Below, in pieces: positions 1 to 7,968 of a DNA stretch of 64,000 bases. The position numbers and the translations under genes were made by a program. A model generated the notes under the pieces. That model was given only the letters and a program-made list of their open reading frames with translations. It made no database searches and was not told the origin of the DNA. Origin of the DNA: Lentzea albidocapillata subsp. violacea (GTDB taxonomy: Bacteria; Actinomycetota; Actinomycetes; Mycobacteriales; Pseudonocardiaceae); contig NZ_FNET01000012.1 of the NCBI RefSeq assembly GCF_900100275.1, forward strand, positions 124,001-188,000, written 5' to 3'. Position 1 is the stretch's first letter. Each line of letters starts with the position of its first letter.

Positions 1-146
1 GTGACCACCTACGAACACGAAACCGCCGCCCGCCAACGAAACCGGGGGACGACGCACCCCAACCGACGCGCCCGCCGAAGGCAGGGCCCGGTGTCCTCCA
101 CCACCACAACCCGGCACGTCACCACCAGCGAGATATCCTCTCCACC
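1..146. other. unassigned left edge
   Basis: No gene is supported here. A GTG-initiated frame runs from base 1 to 180 with fairly high GC3, but it has no recognisable protein signature and overlaps the small membrane ORF that follows. It could be the end of an upstream gene cut by the window. Confidence 0.3.
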
Positions 147-245
147 GTGGAACACATCTTCACCGGACTCCTGGTGCTAGTGACGATCGCCGTAATGTGG
201 TTCGCCGGCTACGTCGTCTACCGCCTCTACTCCGACCAGCGATGA
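147..245 (+). CDS. small single-span membrane protein (32 aa)
   Basis: A GTG-started 32-residue frame encodes one hydrophobic segment (about residues 5-24, rich in L, V, I, A, W, F), followed by a short polar tail ending SDQR. Its TGA overlaps the ATG of the nitrobindin-like gene in an ATGA arrangement, so the two are probably translationally coupled. Function is unknown. The coding claim rests only on the membrane-span pattern and the overlap. Confidence 0.45.
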   Translation: MEHIFTGLLVLVTIAVMWFAGYVVYRLYSDQR

Positions 246-853
246 CCAGCGGCGACGAGGCCATCCGCCTGGCCGAGGAACGAGCAGCCGCCACGAGGGC
301 GCGCAACCTCCCCCAGTTCGACGACATGCCCGTCCCGGGCGACACGGCGAACCTGCGCGAGGGCGCGAACCTGCACGACGCTCTCCTGGGCGTCCTCCCG
401 CTGGTGGGCGTGTGGCGAGGCGAGGGCGAGATCGTCTACCCGACGATCGACGGCCCGTTCCGCTTCGGCCAGCAGATCACGTTCGCCCACGACGGCCGGC
501 CGTTCCTCGTCTACGAGGCGAGGTCGTGGCTGCTGAACGAGGCCGGCGAGGTCATCCGCCCGGCGGCGAGAGAACAGGGCTTCTGGCGTCCGCAGGAAGA
601 CGACACGATCGAGTTCCTGCTGACGCACAACACGGGCATCGTCGAGCTGTACTACGGCAAGGTGCGCACGCAGACTTCCTGGGAGTTCGAGACGGACGCG
701 GTCATCCGCTCCGCCACGGCCAAGGATGTCAAGGCCTCGCAGCGCCTGTACGGCGTGGTGAACGGCGACCTCGCGTATGTCGAGGAGCGCGCCATGATGG
801 GCCAGGACATGCAGCCGCACGCGTCGGCGCACCTGAAGCGCGTCGTCGGCTAG
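242..853 (+). CDS. FABP-like / nitrobindin heme-binding beta-barrel protein
   Basis: This 203-residue protein belongs to the nitrobindin (THAP4-like) family of cytosolic ten-stranded beta-barrels that bind heme b and react with NO or peroxynitrite. The family signature GxWxGxG appears as GVWRGEG at residues 56-62, and the C-terminal QPHASAHLKR segment carries the expected proximal heme histidine. The start is the ATG at 242, which overlaps the preceding stop; an in-frame ATG at 197 lies inside the upstream ORF and is less likely. In mycobacteria a homologue (Rv0813c) lies next to a pabC-like gene and DUF3073, and both also occur in this window. Confidence 0.85.
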   Translation: MTSGDEAIRLAEERAAATRARNLPQFDDMPVPGDTANLREGANLHDALLGVLPLVGVWRGEGEIVYPTIDGPFRFGQQITFAHDGRPFLVYEARSWLLNEAGEVIRPAAREQGFWRPQEDDTIEFLLTHNTGIVELYYGKVRTQTSWEFETDAVIRSATAKDVKASQRLYGVVNGDLAYVEERAMMGQDMQPHASAHLKRVVG

Positions 854-872
854 CTCGGATCGTTGGATCGTT

Positions 873-953
873 GGATCGTTGAACAATCCTCCGTGAGCGC
901 CGCAGGATCGTTGAACAATCCAGCGATCGGCTTGTCGGATCGTTCAACAATCC
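873..953. promoter_or_regulatory. three operator-like palindromes at 32-bp period
   Basis: Near-identical 17-mers occur at 873-889, 905-921 and 937-953. The first two read GGATCGTTGAACAATCC and the third has the central G changed to C. Their starts are exactly 32 bp apart, about three helical turns, which would place bound dimers on one face of the DNA. The TTGTTSAACAA core resembles operators of GntR-family repressors; the regulator is not encoded in this window. Confidence 0.6.
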
Positions 954-1188
954 AACGACAGCGCCGGACATTCCCCGATACCTGAGCCGCCGACCGCGGC
1001 CAGCGGATCGGGCCCCGGCCGATCGCGCCCGCCGGATGCCGAACCGCGGGTCTGCCGACTGCCGGCCTGCCGACTGCGGGGCCTGCGGATCGCGGGCCCG
1101 CGGATTGGATTGACGGATCGCGAGCCTGCTGACGCGGCGTCTTGGATCGCGGCTTGTCGGATCGCGACTTGTCGATCGCGAGCCTGCT

Positions 1189-1205
1189 GGATCGTTCAAT
1201 GATCC
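1189..1205. promoter_or_regulatory. isolated operator copy
   Basis: GGATCGTTCAATGATCC differs from the 937 copy at two positions, yet its outer arms GGATC/GATCC are perfectly palindromic. It heads the second promoter-like module (1189-1244), whose -10 region is degraded. Confidence 0.5.
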
Positions 1206-1442
1206 AACAACAGCACTGTACCTTCCCTGGCACCTGGGTCGCCGGATCGCGGCCCTGCGGATTGCGCCCTGCCCTGATCGCGCCTGCCGGATGCCGGCCG
1301 AAGCCAGCCGGACCGCGGGCCCTGCCGTAGCGGATTGCCGGACCCCGGCCTGCGGAATCGCGGGCCCGCCAGATCGTGGCCTGCCAGACTGCCCGCCGGT
1401 CAGGCAGGCCCGCCGGGCCGCACGCCGCCGGATCGGATTGCC

Positions 1443-1501
1443 GGATTGTTGAACAATTCGCGTGTCGGATTGTTCAACAATCCAACGATTCCCCGTAACA
1501 T
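1443..1501 (+). promoter_or_regulatory. pxpB promoter with two overlapping operators
   Basis: Operators lie at 1443-1459 and 1467-1483 (24-bp spacing). A promoter TTCAAC (1473-1478), 17 bp, TAACAT (1496-1501) is visible, so the second operator covers the -35 box. TAACAT ends six bases before the ATG at 1508, which predicts a leaderless transcript. Operator placement implies repression, probably relieved by a pathway metabolite (inference). Confidence 0.65.
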
Positions 1502-1507
1502 GGGTCC

Positions 1508-2095
1508 ATGCTGCTGCGGCGCTGCGGAACCGACGCGCTCCTCATCGAGGTCGACTCACTGAGCGAGGTCGCGGCCGTCCGAGCAGCCCTCGAAAACCTC
1601 GACGGCATCGAGGAGCTGGTCCCAGCCGCACGAACAGTCCTGGTCAAGGGCGCGCTGACCCAGGTCAGGGACGCGCTGAAAACCATCGACCTGACCAAGA
1701 CCCCCGCAAAACACTCACGCGAGATCACCATCCCCGTCATCTACGACGGCCCGGACCTCGCCCTCGTCGCCGAAACAGCCGGCAGCACCCCGGACGAGGT
1801 AGTGCGGCTCCACACAACCGCCACCTACGAAGTCGCGTTCTGCGGCTTCGCCCCAGGCTTCGCCTACCTGACCGGCCTCCCGGAAGCACTCCAGCAGCCC
1901 AGGCTCGACTCCCCGCGGACCAAGGTCCCGCAAGGCTCGGTCGGCATCGCGGGCGAGTTCACCGCCGCCTACCCAAGGCCGACACCGGGCGGATGGCGAC
2001 TGATCGGCCGAACCGAGACAACTCTGTTCGACGCCAAGGCCAAGACCCCCGCGCTGCTGCAGCCGGGCGACCAGGTCAGGTTCGTGGTGGCATGA
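1508..2095 (+). CDS. pxpB: 5-oxoprolinase subunit PxpB (KipI family)
   Basis: The 195-residue protein matches the KipI/allophanate-hydrolase-subunit-1 family. The long conserved segment AFCGFAPGFAYLTGL (about residues 115-129) and the following PRxxVPxGSVGIAG pattern are diagnostic. PxpB, PxpC and PxpA form the ATP-dependent prokaryotic 5-oxoprolinase, which opens pyroglutamate to glutamate. The ATG at 1508 lies just after a -10 box, so translation is probably leaderless. pxpC follows with a 4-base overlap. No pxpA (LamB/YcsF) gene is visible in the window. Confidence 0.92.
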   Translation: MLLRRCGTDALLIEVDSLSEVAAVRAALENLDGIEELVPAARTVLVKGALTQVRDALKTIDLTKTPAKHSREITIPVIYDGPDLALVAETAGSTPDEVVRLHTTATYEVAFCGFAPGFAYLTGLPEALQQPRLDSPRTKVPQGSVGIAGEFTAAYPRPTPGGWRLIGRTETTLFDAKAKTPALLQPGDQVRFVVA

Positions 2096-2955
2096 AGCGT
2101 CACATGAAGCGCAGCATCACGATCATCAGGACCGGCCCGCAGGCGTTGGTCGAGGACCTCGGCAGGCCCGGCAACGCGCACCTGGGCGTGCCTCCGTCGG
2201 GTGCGCTGGACCAGCACTCGCTCAAGCTCGCCAACCGACTCGTCGGCAACCCCGAAAACACGGCCGGACTGGAGCTCCTGCTCGGCGGCCTCGCGCTCAA
2301 GGCCAACGCGAGCTGCACGGTCGCCGTCACTGGGCCGCCCACCGAGGTCCGAATCGACGGCAGGCTTGCCGACTCGCACCACCCGGTCCACCTGAAGCAG
2401 GACGAGGTCCTGGAGATCGGTACGCCGCAGACCGGTCTGCGCAACTACCTCGCGCTGTCCGGCGGCATCGAGGTCGACGAGGAGCTCGGCAGCCGATCGA
2501 CCGACCTGCTCTCCGGAATCGGTCCAGAGCCGTTGCGGGCCAACGACGTCCTGCATCTTGGGACGCCGAACCTGCCCGTAGGTGCCGATGTGGTGCCACC
2601 GCACCAGGCGTTGCACACGTTGGTCATCCCGATTCGGCTCGGGCCGCGGGACGACTGGTTCGACGACGCGGAAACCCAGCTGCGGCAGGGGTACTGGACG
2701 GTGTCGGATCGCAGCAACCGCGTGGGTGCGCGGCTCAGCGGGACCAAGCTGAATCGTCGTGACGGGGAGATTCCCAGCGAGGGGATGATCACCGGCGCGG
2801 TGCAGGTGCCGCCGGACGGGCAGCCCGTGGTCTTCCTGAACGATCATCCGACGACGGGTGGTTACCCCGTCATCGGTGTGGTGGACAACGATTACCTTCG
2901 TTTTCTCGGGCAGGCGCGGCCGGGTACCGAGGTCAGGTTCCGGCCGATCGACTGA
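2092..2955 (+). CDS. pxpC: 5-oxoprolinase subunit PxpC (KipA family)
   Basis: The 287-residue protein is a KipA/allophanate-hydrolase-subunit-2 family member. It has the N-terminal TGPQALVEDLGRPG motif, the GALDQ element, the LLGGLALKA strand and the C-terminal EGMITGAVQVPPDGQPVV block. It forms a complex with PxpB. The start at 2092 overlaps the pxpB stop (ATGA); a second in-frame ATG at 2104 is possible. The reading frame is open far upstream, but homology begins only here. Confidence 0.92.
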   Translation: MKRHMKRSITIIRTGPQALVEDLGRPGNAHLGVPPSGALDQHSLKLANRLVGNPENTAGLELLLGGLALKANASCTVAVTGPPTEVRIDGRLADSHHPVHLKQDEVLEIGTPQTGLRNYLALSGGIEVDEELGSRSTDLLSGIGPEPLRANDVLHLGTPNLPVGADVVPPHQALHTLVIPIRLGPRDDWFDDAETQLRQGYWTVSDRSNRVGARLSGTKLNRRDGEIPSEGMITGAVQVPPDGQPVVFLNDHPTTGGYPVIGVVDNDYLRFLGQARPGTEVRFRPID

Positions 2956-2967
2956 GCACGGATGCCG

Positions 2968-2996
2968 TTGACGGAGTGGTCCAGACCAAATACCGT
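2968..2996 (+). promoter_or_regulatory. chitinase promoter with DasR-type (dre) operator
   Basis: TTGACG (2968-2973), a 17-bp spacer and TACCGT (2991-2996) form a promoter. The spacer is almost filled by AGTGGTCCAGACCAAA (2975-2990), which matches the dre consensus for the GlcNAc-responsive GntR regulator DasR (ARTGGTCTAGACCAYT-like). Such sites repress chitin-utilisation genes until glucosamine-6-phosphate accumulates. Confidence 0.75.
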
Positions 2997-3039
2997 AACT
3001 GGCAGCCGCCGCGGAATCTCTACCAATCTGGAGTTCCGC

Positions 3040-5574
3040 ATGCGCCGGATCCCTGCCCTGCTAGCAGTTCTCCTCGCGGTGTTAGCCCTGGCGGTCCCTG
3101 CACAGGCCGCCACCGGCATCACCGCGACCTTCTCCCGCACCGGCACGAGTGCCAAGTTCGTCGTCGCCAACGCGAGCACGACCGCGCTCAACGGGTGGTC
3201 GGTCAAGTTCGATCTGCCGGCCGGTGTCACGGCCAGCTCCCCGCAGAACGCGACGATCACCCAGAACGGCACGAGAGTGACGCTCACTCCGGCCTTCTAC
3301 ATCAACAACCTCCCGCCGGGGCGCAACACCGAGCCGTACAGCCCCGTGTTCACGCTGAGCGCCGCGGCCGACCCGACCGCCTGCACGATCAACAACATGG
3401 CGTGTGACGGCACCGGCACCCCGCCGCCGGCGCCGACCGGGCTGACCGCCGACTACTCGGTGGCCGGTGGCGCGGCGAAGTTCATCGTGCGCAACCACAC
3501 CGCCGCGGCCGTCTCCGACTGGTCGATCTCCTTCACGCTGCCCAGCGGTGTGACGGTGAGCAACGGCCAGAACGGCACGGTCTCCCAGAACGGCAACCAG
3601 GTCACCGTCACCCCTGCGCACTACAACAAGACGGTGGCGGCCGGGGGATCCACCGAGCCGTACAGTCCGGCGTTCTCGATCAGCCAGAACGTCGACCCGG
3701 TGACGTGCCGGATCAACAACGCGAACTGCGACGGCAGCGCGGACACTCCGCCAAGCACGCCAACGGGTCTCGCGTCACCGACGAAGACCACGCGCACGGT
3801 GAGCCTGCAGTGGAACGCCTCCACGCCCGGCTCGCTGCCGATCGCCGGCTACGACGTCTACAACGGCACGGCGCTCGCCGGCAGCTCCACCACGACGTCG
3901 ACGATCATCACCGGTCTGAGCCCGAACACCGCGTACTCCTTCACGGTGCGGGCCAAGGACACCAAGGGAACTCAAAGCCCCCAAAGCACCGCGCTGAGTG
4001 TCACCACCAACAACCCCGCCAACGACACCACGCCCCCGACCGCGCCGGGCAACCTGCGGTCGACGGCGAAGGACGCGGGCAGTGTCACGCTGGCGTGGGA
4101 CGCCTCCACGGACAACAGCGGGGTCGCGAACTACGACGTCTACGTGGGCACGACCGTGAAGACGACGGTCTCCGGCACCACAGCGGTCGTCAGCGGCCTC
4201 TCGCCGTCCACGAACTACACCTTCACCGTCAAAGCACGAGACCTCTACGACAACGTGTCCGGCGCGAGCAACGCGCTGAACGAGCGCACCGGTGACATCG
4301 TCGGCGGATACGCCCGCGTCGGGTACTTCGTGCAGTGGGGCATCTACGGACGCCAGTACTTCGTGAAGGACATGGACGCCGCGAAGCTGACCCACGTCAA
4401 CTACGCGTTCGGCAACATCGATCCCGTCAACCTGACGTGTCTGCACGGCGTCACGAAGGGCACGAGCCCGGACCCGCAGGACCCGAACCAGGGTGACGGC
4501 GCGGGTGACGCGGAAGCCGACTACAGCAGGCCGATGAGCGCGGCGCAGTCCGTCGACGGCGTTGCGGACAGCGGCTGGGAACCGTTGCGCGGCAACTACA
4601 ACCAGCTCAAGAAGCTCAAGGCGAAGCACCCGAACCTCAAGGTGCTGATCTCGCTCGGCGGTTGGACGTACTCCAAGTACTTCTCGGACGTCGCGGCGAC
4701 GGACGCGGCGCGCAAGAAGTTCGTGGCGTCGTGCATCGACGTCTACCTCAAGGGCAACCTGCCCGTGTACAACGGCGCCGGCGGCCCCGGCACGGCGGCA
4801 GGCATCTTCGACGGCTTCGACCTCGACTGGGAGTGGCCGGGTGCGGAAGGCCACGCGGGCAACCACTTCGGCCCGCAGGACAAGGTCAACAACTCGCTGT
4901 TGATCGAGGAGTTCCGCCGGCAGATGGACGCGTACAGCACCACCACGGGCAAGCGCTACCAGCTCACGGCGTTCACCCCGGCCGACCCCGCCAAGATCGA
5001 GGCGGGCTGGGAGCTCGGACGGGTCGCGCAGTCGATGGACATCTTCAACGTCCAGGGCTACGACTTCCACGGCTCCGGCAGCGACAACTCGTGGGAGCCC
5101 AACCGGACCGGCCACCAGGGCAACCTGTACCCGGACCCGGACGACCCGTACACGACCAAGTTCAGCGTCGAGAGCACCGTCCAGGCCTACCTCGACGCCG
5201 GAGTGCCGTCACGCAAGATCACGCTCGGACTCGCGTTCTACGGCCGCGGCTGGCAGAACGTGGTCGACGGCGGCAAGAACGGTGAGTGGCAGGCCGCGGG
5301 AGGTGCGGCTCCCGGCCAGTTCCCGGAGGAGTCGGGCACGCGCGGGTACGCCAACCTCGTCGCCTCGGTGCCGAACTGCACCGTCTTCCACGACGAGGTC
5401 GCCGTGGCGACGTCCTGCTACACCGGCAACCAGTGGTGGACCTTCGACGACGTGTGGTCGATCCAGAAGAAGACCGCGTGGCTGAAGTCGAAGAACCTGC
5501 TGGGCGCGATGTTCTGGGAGATGTCGGGTGACCGCGGCCCGTTGATGGCCGCGGTCGACGCCGGACTCCGCTAG
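3040..5574 (+). CDS. secreted multidomain GH18 chitinase
   Basis: This 844-residue extracellular chitinase hydrolyses beta-1,4-GlcNAc linkages. Residues 1-23 are a Sec signal peptide ending AQA. Two CBM2-like modules follow (about 24-118 and 126-222, each closing with a Cys...Cys pair such as CTINNMAC and CRINNANC), then two fibronectin type III modules (about 232-318 and 325-415). The C-terminal GH18 domain spans about 424-844 and carries DGFDLDWEWP with catalytic Glu598, plus SLGGW and the substrate-cleft MFWEMSGD. The ATG at 3040 directly precedes the signal peptide. Codon 15 is the rare leucine codon TTA (3082-3084), a possible bldA-type control point. The gene ends four bases before the convergent pabC stop. 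Confidence 0.93.
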   Translation: MRRIPALLAVLLAVLALAVPAQAATGITATFSRTGTSAKFVVANASTTALNGWSVKFDLPAGVTASSPQNATITQNGTRVTLTPAFYINNLPPGRNTEPYSPVFTLSAAADPTACTINNMACDGTGTPPPAPTGLTADYSVAGGAAKFIVRNHTAAAVSDWSISFTLPSGVTVSNGQNGTVSQNGNQVTVTPAHYNKTVAAGGSTEPYSPAFSISQNVDPVTCRINNANCDGSADTPPSTPTGLASPTKTTRTVSLQWNASTPGSLPIAGYDVYNGTALAGSSTTTSTIITGLSPNTAYSFTVRAKDTKGTQSPQSTALSVTTNNPANDTTPPTAPGNLRSTAKDAGSVTLAWDASTDNSGVANYDVYVGTTVKTTVSGTTAVVSGLSPSTNYTFTVKARDLYDNVSGASNALNERTGDIVGGYARVGYFVQWGIYGRQYFVKDMDAAKLTHVNYAFGNIDPVNLTCLHGVTKGTSPDPQDPNQGDGAGDAEADYSRPMSAAQSVDGVADSGWEPLRGNYNQLKKLKAKHPNLKVLISLGGWTYSKYFSDVAATDAARKKFVASCIDVYLKGNLPVYNGAGGPGTAAGIFDGFDLDWEWPGAEGHAGNHFGPQDKVNNSLLIEEFRRQMDAYSTTTGKRYQLTAFTPADPAKIEAGWELGRVAQSMDIFNVQGYDFHGSGSDNSWEPNRTGHQGNLYPDPDDPYTTKFSVESTVQAYLDAGVPSRKITLGLAFYGRGWQNVVDGGKNGEWQAAGGAAPGQFPEESGTRGYANLVASVPNCTVFHDEVAVATSCYTGNQWWTFDDVWSIQKKTAWLKSKNLLGAMFWEMSGDRGPLMAAVDAGLR

Positions 5575-5578
5575 AAGA

Positions 5579-6421
5579 TCAGTACTCCGACTCGTACAGG
5601 CCCTGCAGCTCGGTCAGCAGGGCCGACGAGTCGGGCAGCTGCTTGCCGTCCAGCACGGTCACCCGCGTGATCTTGCGGACGCTGGACGCGAGGAACACGC
5701 CCTCGGCGTCGTAGAGCTCGCCGGTCTGGATCGGCTCCACGAGCACGGTCCAGCCGGCGCGCCCGGCGGCGCGGAACAGCGCGTACTGCGTGGTGCCGGG
5801 CAGGATGCCGAGCTTCGACGGCGGCGTGACCAGGGTCTTGCCGCGCACGAGGATCAGCGTCGAGGTCGGGCCTTCGAGCACCGAACCGTCGGACGTCGTG
5901 AAGACGACCTCGGCGGCACCGCGGCGCTCGGCCTCGCGCAGCGCGGCCATGTTGATCGCGTACGACAGCGACTTCGCGCCCAGCAGCAGCCACGGCGCGC
6001 GGTCGGCGAGGTTCGCGTCGATGCCGCGGTCCAGGGTCACCGCCGACAGGCCCTCGACGCGCTGCTTGAGCACCTTCGCGCCGATCTCCATGCCGAGCGC
6101 GAACCCGGTGGGCGTGCCGTCCCCGCCCTCGACGCCGCGGGTGTAGACGAGCTTGAGGGCGAACTCCTGGCCGCCGGTCCAGTTGCCGATGACGAGATCG
6201 ACCGCGCGCTCGAACTCCGCACGCGGAGGAGGCTGCATGTCGAGCATGGCCGCGGACCGGTCGAGCCGGTCGAGGTGGGGCGTGAGTTCGCGGGGCTTCC
6301 CGTCGACCACGAGGATCGTTTCGAACACGCCATCGCCGCGCATGAGTCCGAGGTCCTCGACGCGGATCTGCGGCGAGTCGGGGTCAGCGAGGGTTCCGTC
6401 GAGCAGTGCCAGCACGCGCAT
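5579..6421 (-). CDS. pabC: 4-amino-4-deoxychorismate lyase (class IV PLP enzyme)
   Basis: The 280-residue protein belongs to the fold-type IV PLP family. Evidence is the N-terminal GLMRGDGVFET motif, the PLP-lysine region GAKSLSYAINMAALREA, and the phosphate-binding DGSVLEGPTSTL stretch. PabC releases pyruvate from aminodeoxychorismate to give p-aminobenzoate for folate. A branched-chain or D-amino-acid aminotransferase function is the alternative within this family. Its neighbour two genes away is the folate-binding YgfZ, which agrees with PabC. It diverges from the Fur-family gene across about 36 bp. Confidence 0.82.
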   Translation of the reverse strand: MRVLALLDGTLADPDSPQIRVEDLGLMRGDGVFETILVVDGKPRELTPHLDRLDRSAAMLDMQPPPRAEFERAVDLVIGNWTGGQEFALKLVYTRGVEGGDGTPTGFALGMEIGAKVLKQRVEGLSAVTLDRGIDANLADRAPWLLLGAKSLSYAINMAALREAERRGAAEVVFTTSDGSVLEGPTSTLILVRGKTLVTPPSKLGILPGTTQYALFRAAGRAGWTVLVEPIQTGELYDAEGVFLASSVRKITRVTVLDGKQLPDSSALLTELQGLYESEY

Positions 6422-6444
6422 GTCGGGAGCCTACTAGCAGCAAC

Positions 6445-6450
6445 TAACAT
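6445..6450 (+). promoter_or_regulatory. -10 box of the Fur-family gene
   Basis: TAACAT is identical to the pxpB -10 box and ends seven bases before the GTG at 6458, pointing to leaderless transcription of the regulator. No good -35 hexamer is visible. Confidence 0.45.
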
Positions 6451-6457
6451 GGCTGGT

Positions 6458-6892
6458 GTGGAGACCGCAAGAGGCCTGCGCAAAACGCTGCACGACCGCG
6501 GTATGAGGATGACGCCGCAGCGTCAGCTCGTGCTGGACGCGGTCAGGTCGCTGGAACACGCGACACCCGAGCAGATCTGTCAGCGCGTCCAGGAGACGGC
6601 GCCGACGGTCAACATCACCACCATCTACCGCACGCTCGATCTTCTCGACCGGCTCGGACTGGTTCGGCACACGCACCTTGGCCACGGTGCGCCGAGCTAC
6701 TCGGTCGAAGATCACCAGCACGTACACCTCGTGTGCCACGTGTGCGGTTCGATCCAGGAAATCCCGTGTGAGCTTCTCGACCCGTTGGTCGGAACATTGC
6801 GGGAGCGCGACGGGTTCGAACTTGATGCAAGCCATCTCGCGCTGTCCGGCACGTGCCGCGACTGTTTGAAGCAGGAGCAGGAGATCGAGTGA
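6458..6892 (+). CDS. Fur-family metalloregulator, probably Nur-like
   Basis: The 144-residue protein has the Fur winged-helix DNA-binding half (MTPQRQLVLDAVRSLEHATPE... and the recognition segment NITTIYRTLDLLDRLGLV). A metal-binding half follows, with His-rich HQHVHLVCHVCG and a C-terminal CRDC, giving two CxxC structural zinc pairs. In Streptomyces coelicolor the nickel regulator Nur (SCO4179) lies near a YgfZ-like gene and AmfC/RsiG, and the same neighbours occur here, so a nickel or related metal role is favoured by context. GTG 6458 fits the TAACAT -10 box as a leaderless start; ATG 6449 lies inside that box and is less likely. The stop overlaps the ygfZ start. Confidence 0.8.
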   Translation: METARGLRKTLHDRGMRMTPQRQLVLDAVRSLEHATPEQICQRVQETAPTVNITTIYRTLDLLDRLGLVRHTHLGHGAPSYSVEDHQHVHLVCHVCGSIQEIPCELLDPLVGTLRERDGFELDASHLALSGTCRDCLKQEQEIE

Positions 6893-7950
6893 CCCTCCCA
6901 GGAGCCGTCCCGCCGCCCGACGATTCCACGGATGCCGGCGTCGCCTGGCACTACGGCGACCCGTTCGCCGAACAGCGCTCCGCCGCCCGTTCGGTGGTCG
7001 TCGTGGACCGTTCGAACCGCGGTGTCATCGCGATCCCCGGCGAGGACAGGCTCACGTGGCTGCACCAGCTCACGAGCCAGCACTTCGAGCAGCTCGGTGA
7101 GGGCGCGGCGACCGAGGCGCTGATCCTCGACGCCCAGGGCCGCCTGGAGCACCACATGGTCGTCGCGAACGTCGGCGGCACGGTGTTCCTCGACGTCGAG
7201 AAGGTCGACGACCTGCTGGCGTACCTGAAGAAGATGGTCTTCTGGTCCAAGGTGGAGCCGCGCGACGCCACGGCGGAGTTCGCGCTGCTGACGATCACCG
7301 GGCCGGAGACACCCACGCTGCTGGAGAAGCTCGGCATCCCGATGCCGTCGGCCGTCGCCGCGCTCGGCGAGGGCTTCGTGCGCAGGGCGTCGTGGCCGGG
7401 CCGGGACGCGGTCGACCTGCTGGTCCCGCGTGCCGAGCTCGCCGGCTGGTGGCAGCGGATCACCGACGCCGGCGCGCGCCCGGCGGGCAGCTACGCGTTC
7501 GAGGCACTGCGGGTCGAGTCGCTGCGCGCCCGGCAGGGCATCGACACCGACGAACGCACGATCCCGCACGAGGTCGGCCTGATCGACCCGGCCGTGCACC
7601 TGAGCAAGGGGTGCTACCGGGGCCAGGAGACGGTGGCGAAGGTCCACAACGTGGGACGCCCGCCCAGGCGGATGCTCCTACTCCACCTGGATGGTTCTGC
7701 CGACGCCCAGCCGGAGACCGGTGACCCGGTGACGCTGGACGGACGCGTGGTCGGCCGGGTGGGCACCGTGGCCCTGCACCACGAACTCGGCGCGATCGCG
7801 TTGGCGCTGGTCAAGCGGTCTGTGCCGGTCGAGGCCGAGCTCATCGCAGGCGCTCCCGAACGGGAGGTTCCCGCCCGGATCGACCCGGACTCGGTGCCTG
7901 CGGACACGCCCGGACTGGGCCGGGAAGCCGTTCGCAACCTGCGGGGATGA
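6889..7950 (+). CDS. ygfZ: YgfZ/GcvT-like folate-binding Fe-S and tRNA-modification protein
   Basis: This 353-residue cytosolic protein carries the YgfZ hallmark KGCYRGQE at residues 240-247 with the conserved Cys242. The surrounding GcvT-like fold is supported by GEDRLTWLHQLTSQ near the N-terminus. YgfZ proteins use tetrahydrofolate to support assembly or repair of certain iron-sulfur enzymes such as MiaB. The GTG start overlaps the end of the Fur-family gene (GTGA), indicating coupling. Confidence 0.9.
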   Translation: MTLPGAVPPPDDSTDAGVAWHYGDPFAEQRSAARSVVVVDRSNRGVIAIPGEDRLTWLHQLTSQHFEQLGEGAATEALILDAQGRLEHHMVVANVGGTVFLDVEKVDDLLAYLKKMVFWSKVEPRDATAEFALLTITGPETPTLLEKLGIPMPSAVAALGEGFVRRASWPGRDAVDLLVPRAELAGWWQRITDAGARPAGSYAFEALRVESLRARQGIDTDERTIPHEVGLIDPAVHLSKGCYRGQETVAKVHNVGRPPRRMLLLHLDGSADAQPETGDPVTLDGRVVGRVGTVALHHELGAIALALVKRSVPVEAELIAGAPEREVPARIDPDSVPADTPGLGREAVRNLRG

Positions 7951-7968
7951 CCCCCTAGAGTCGCGCCT

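Larger units (their letters stand above)
854..1507. repeat. 654-bp non-coding tract of decayed repeats with operator copies
   Basis: No credible gene is present. The tract is built from degenerate units resembling GGATCGCGGGCCTGC, interspersed with six 17-bp palindrome-like elements of the form GGATYGTTSAACAATCC. Three longer segments look like copies of one promoter module: about 937-990, 1189-1244 and 1467-1507. Each begins with the palindrome, continues CCAACRA and ends in a CCCC-tAACATGGGTCC-like stretch. The third copy is the functional pxpB promoter. Confidence 0.75.

Noticed and set aside
1..180. GTG-started frame at the left edge
   Set aside because: No recognisable features, overlaps the small membrane ORF, and its arginine-rich product looks like non-coding GC-rich sequence.
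850..1233. Open frames in the repeat tract
   Set aside because: Translations are serine/arginine/proline repeats produced by the DNA repeats themselves.
854..1507. Possible CRISPR array
   Set aside because: Repeats are palindromic 17-mers with unequal spacing and related, decayed intervening sequence; no cas genes are present. An operator array explains it better.
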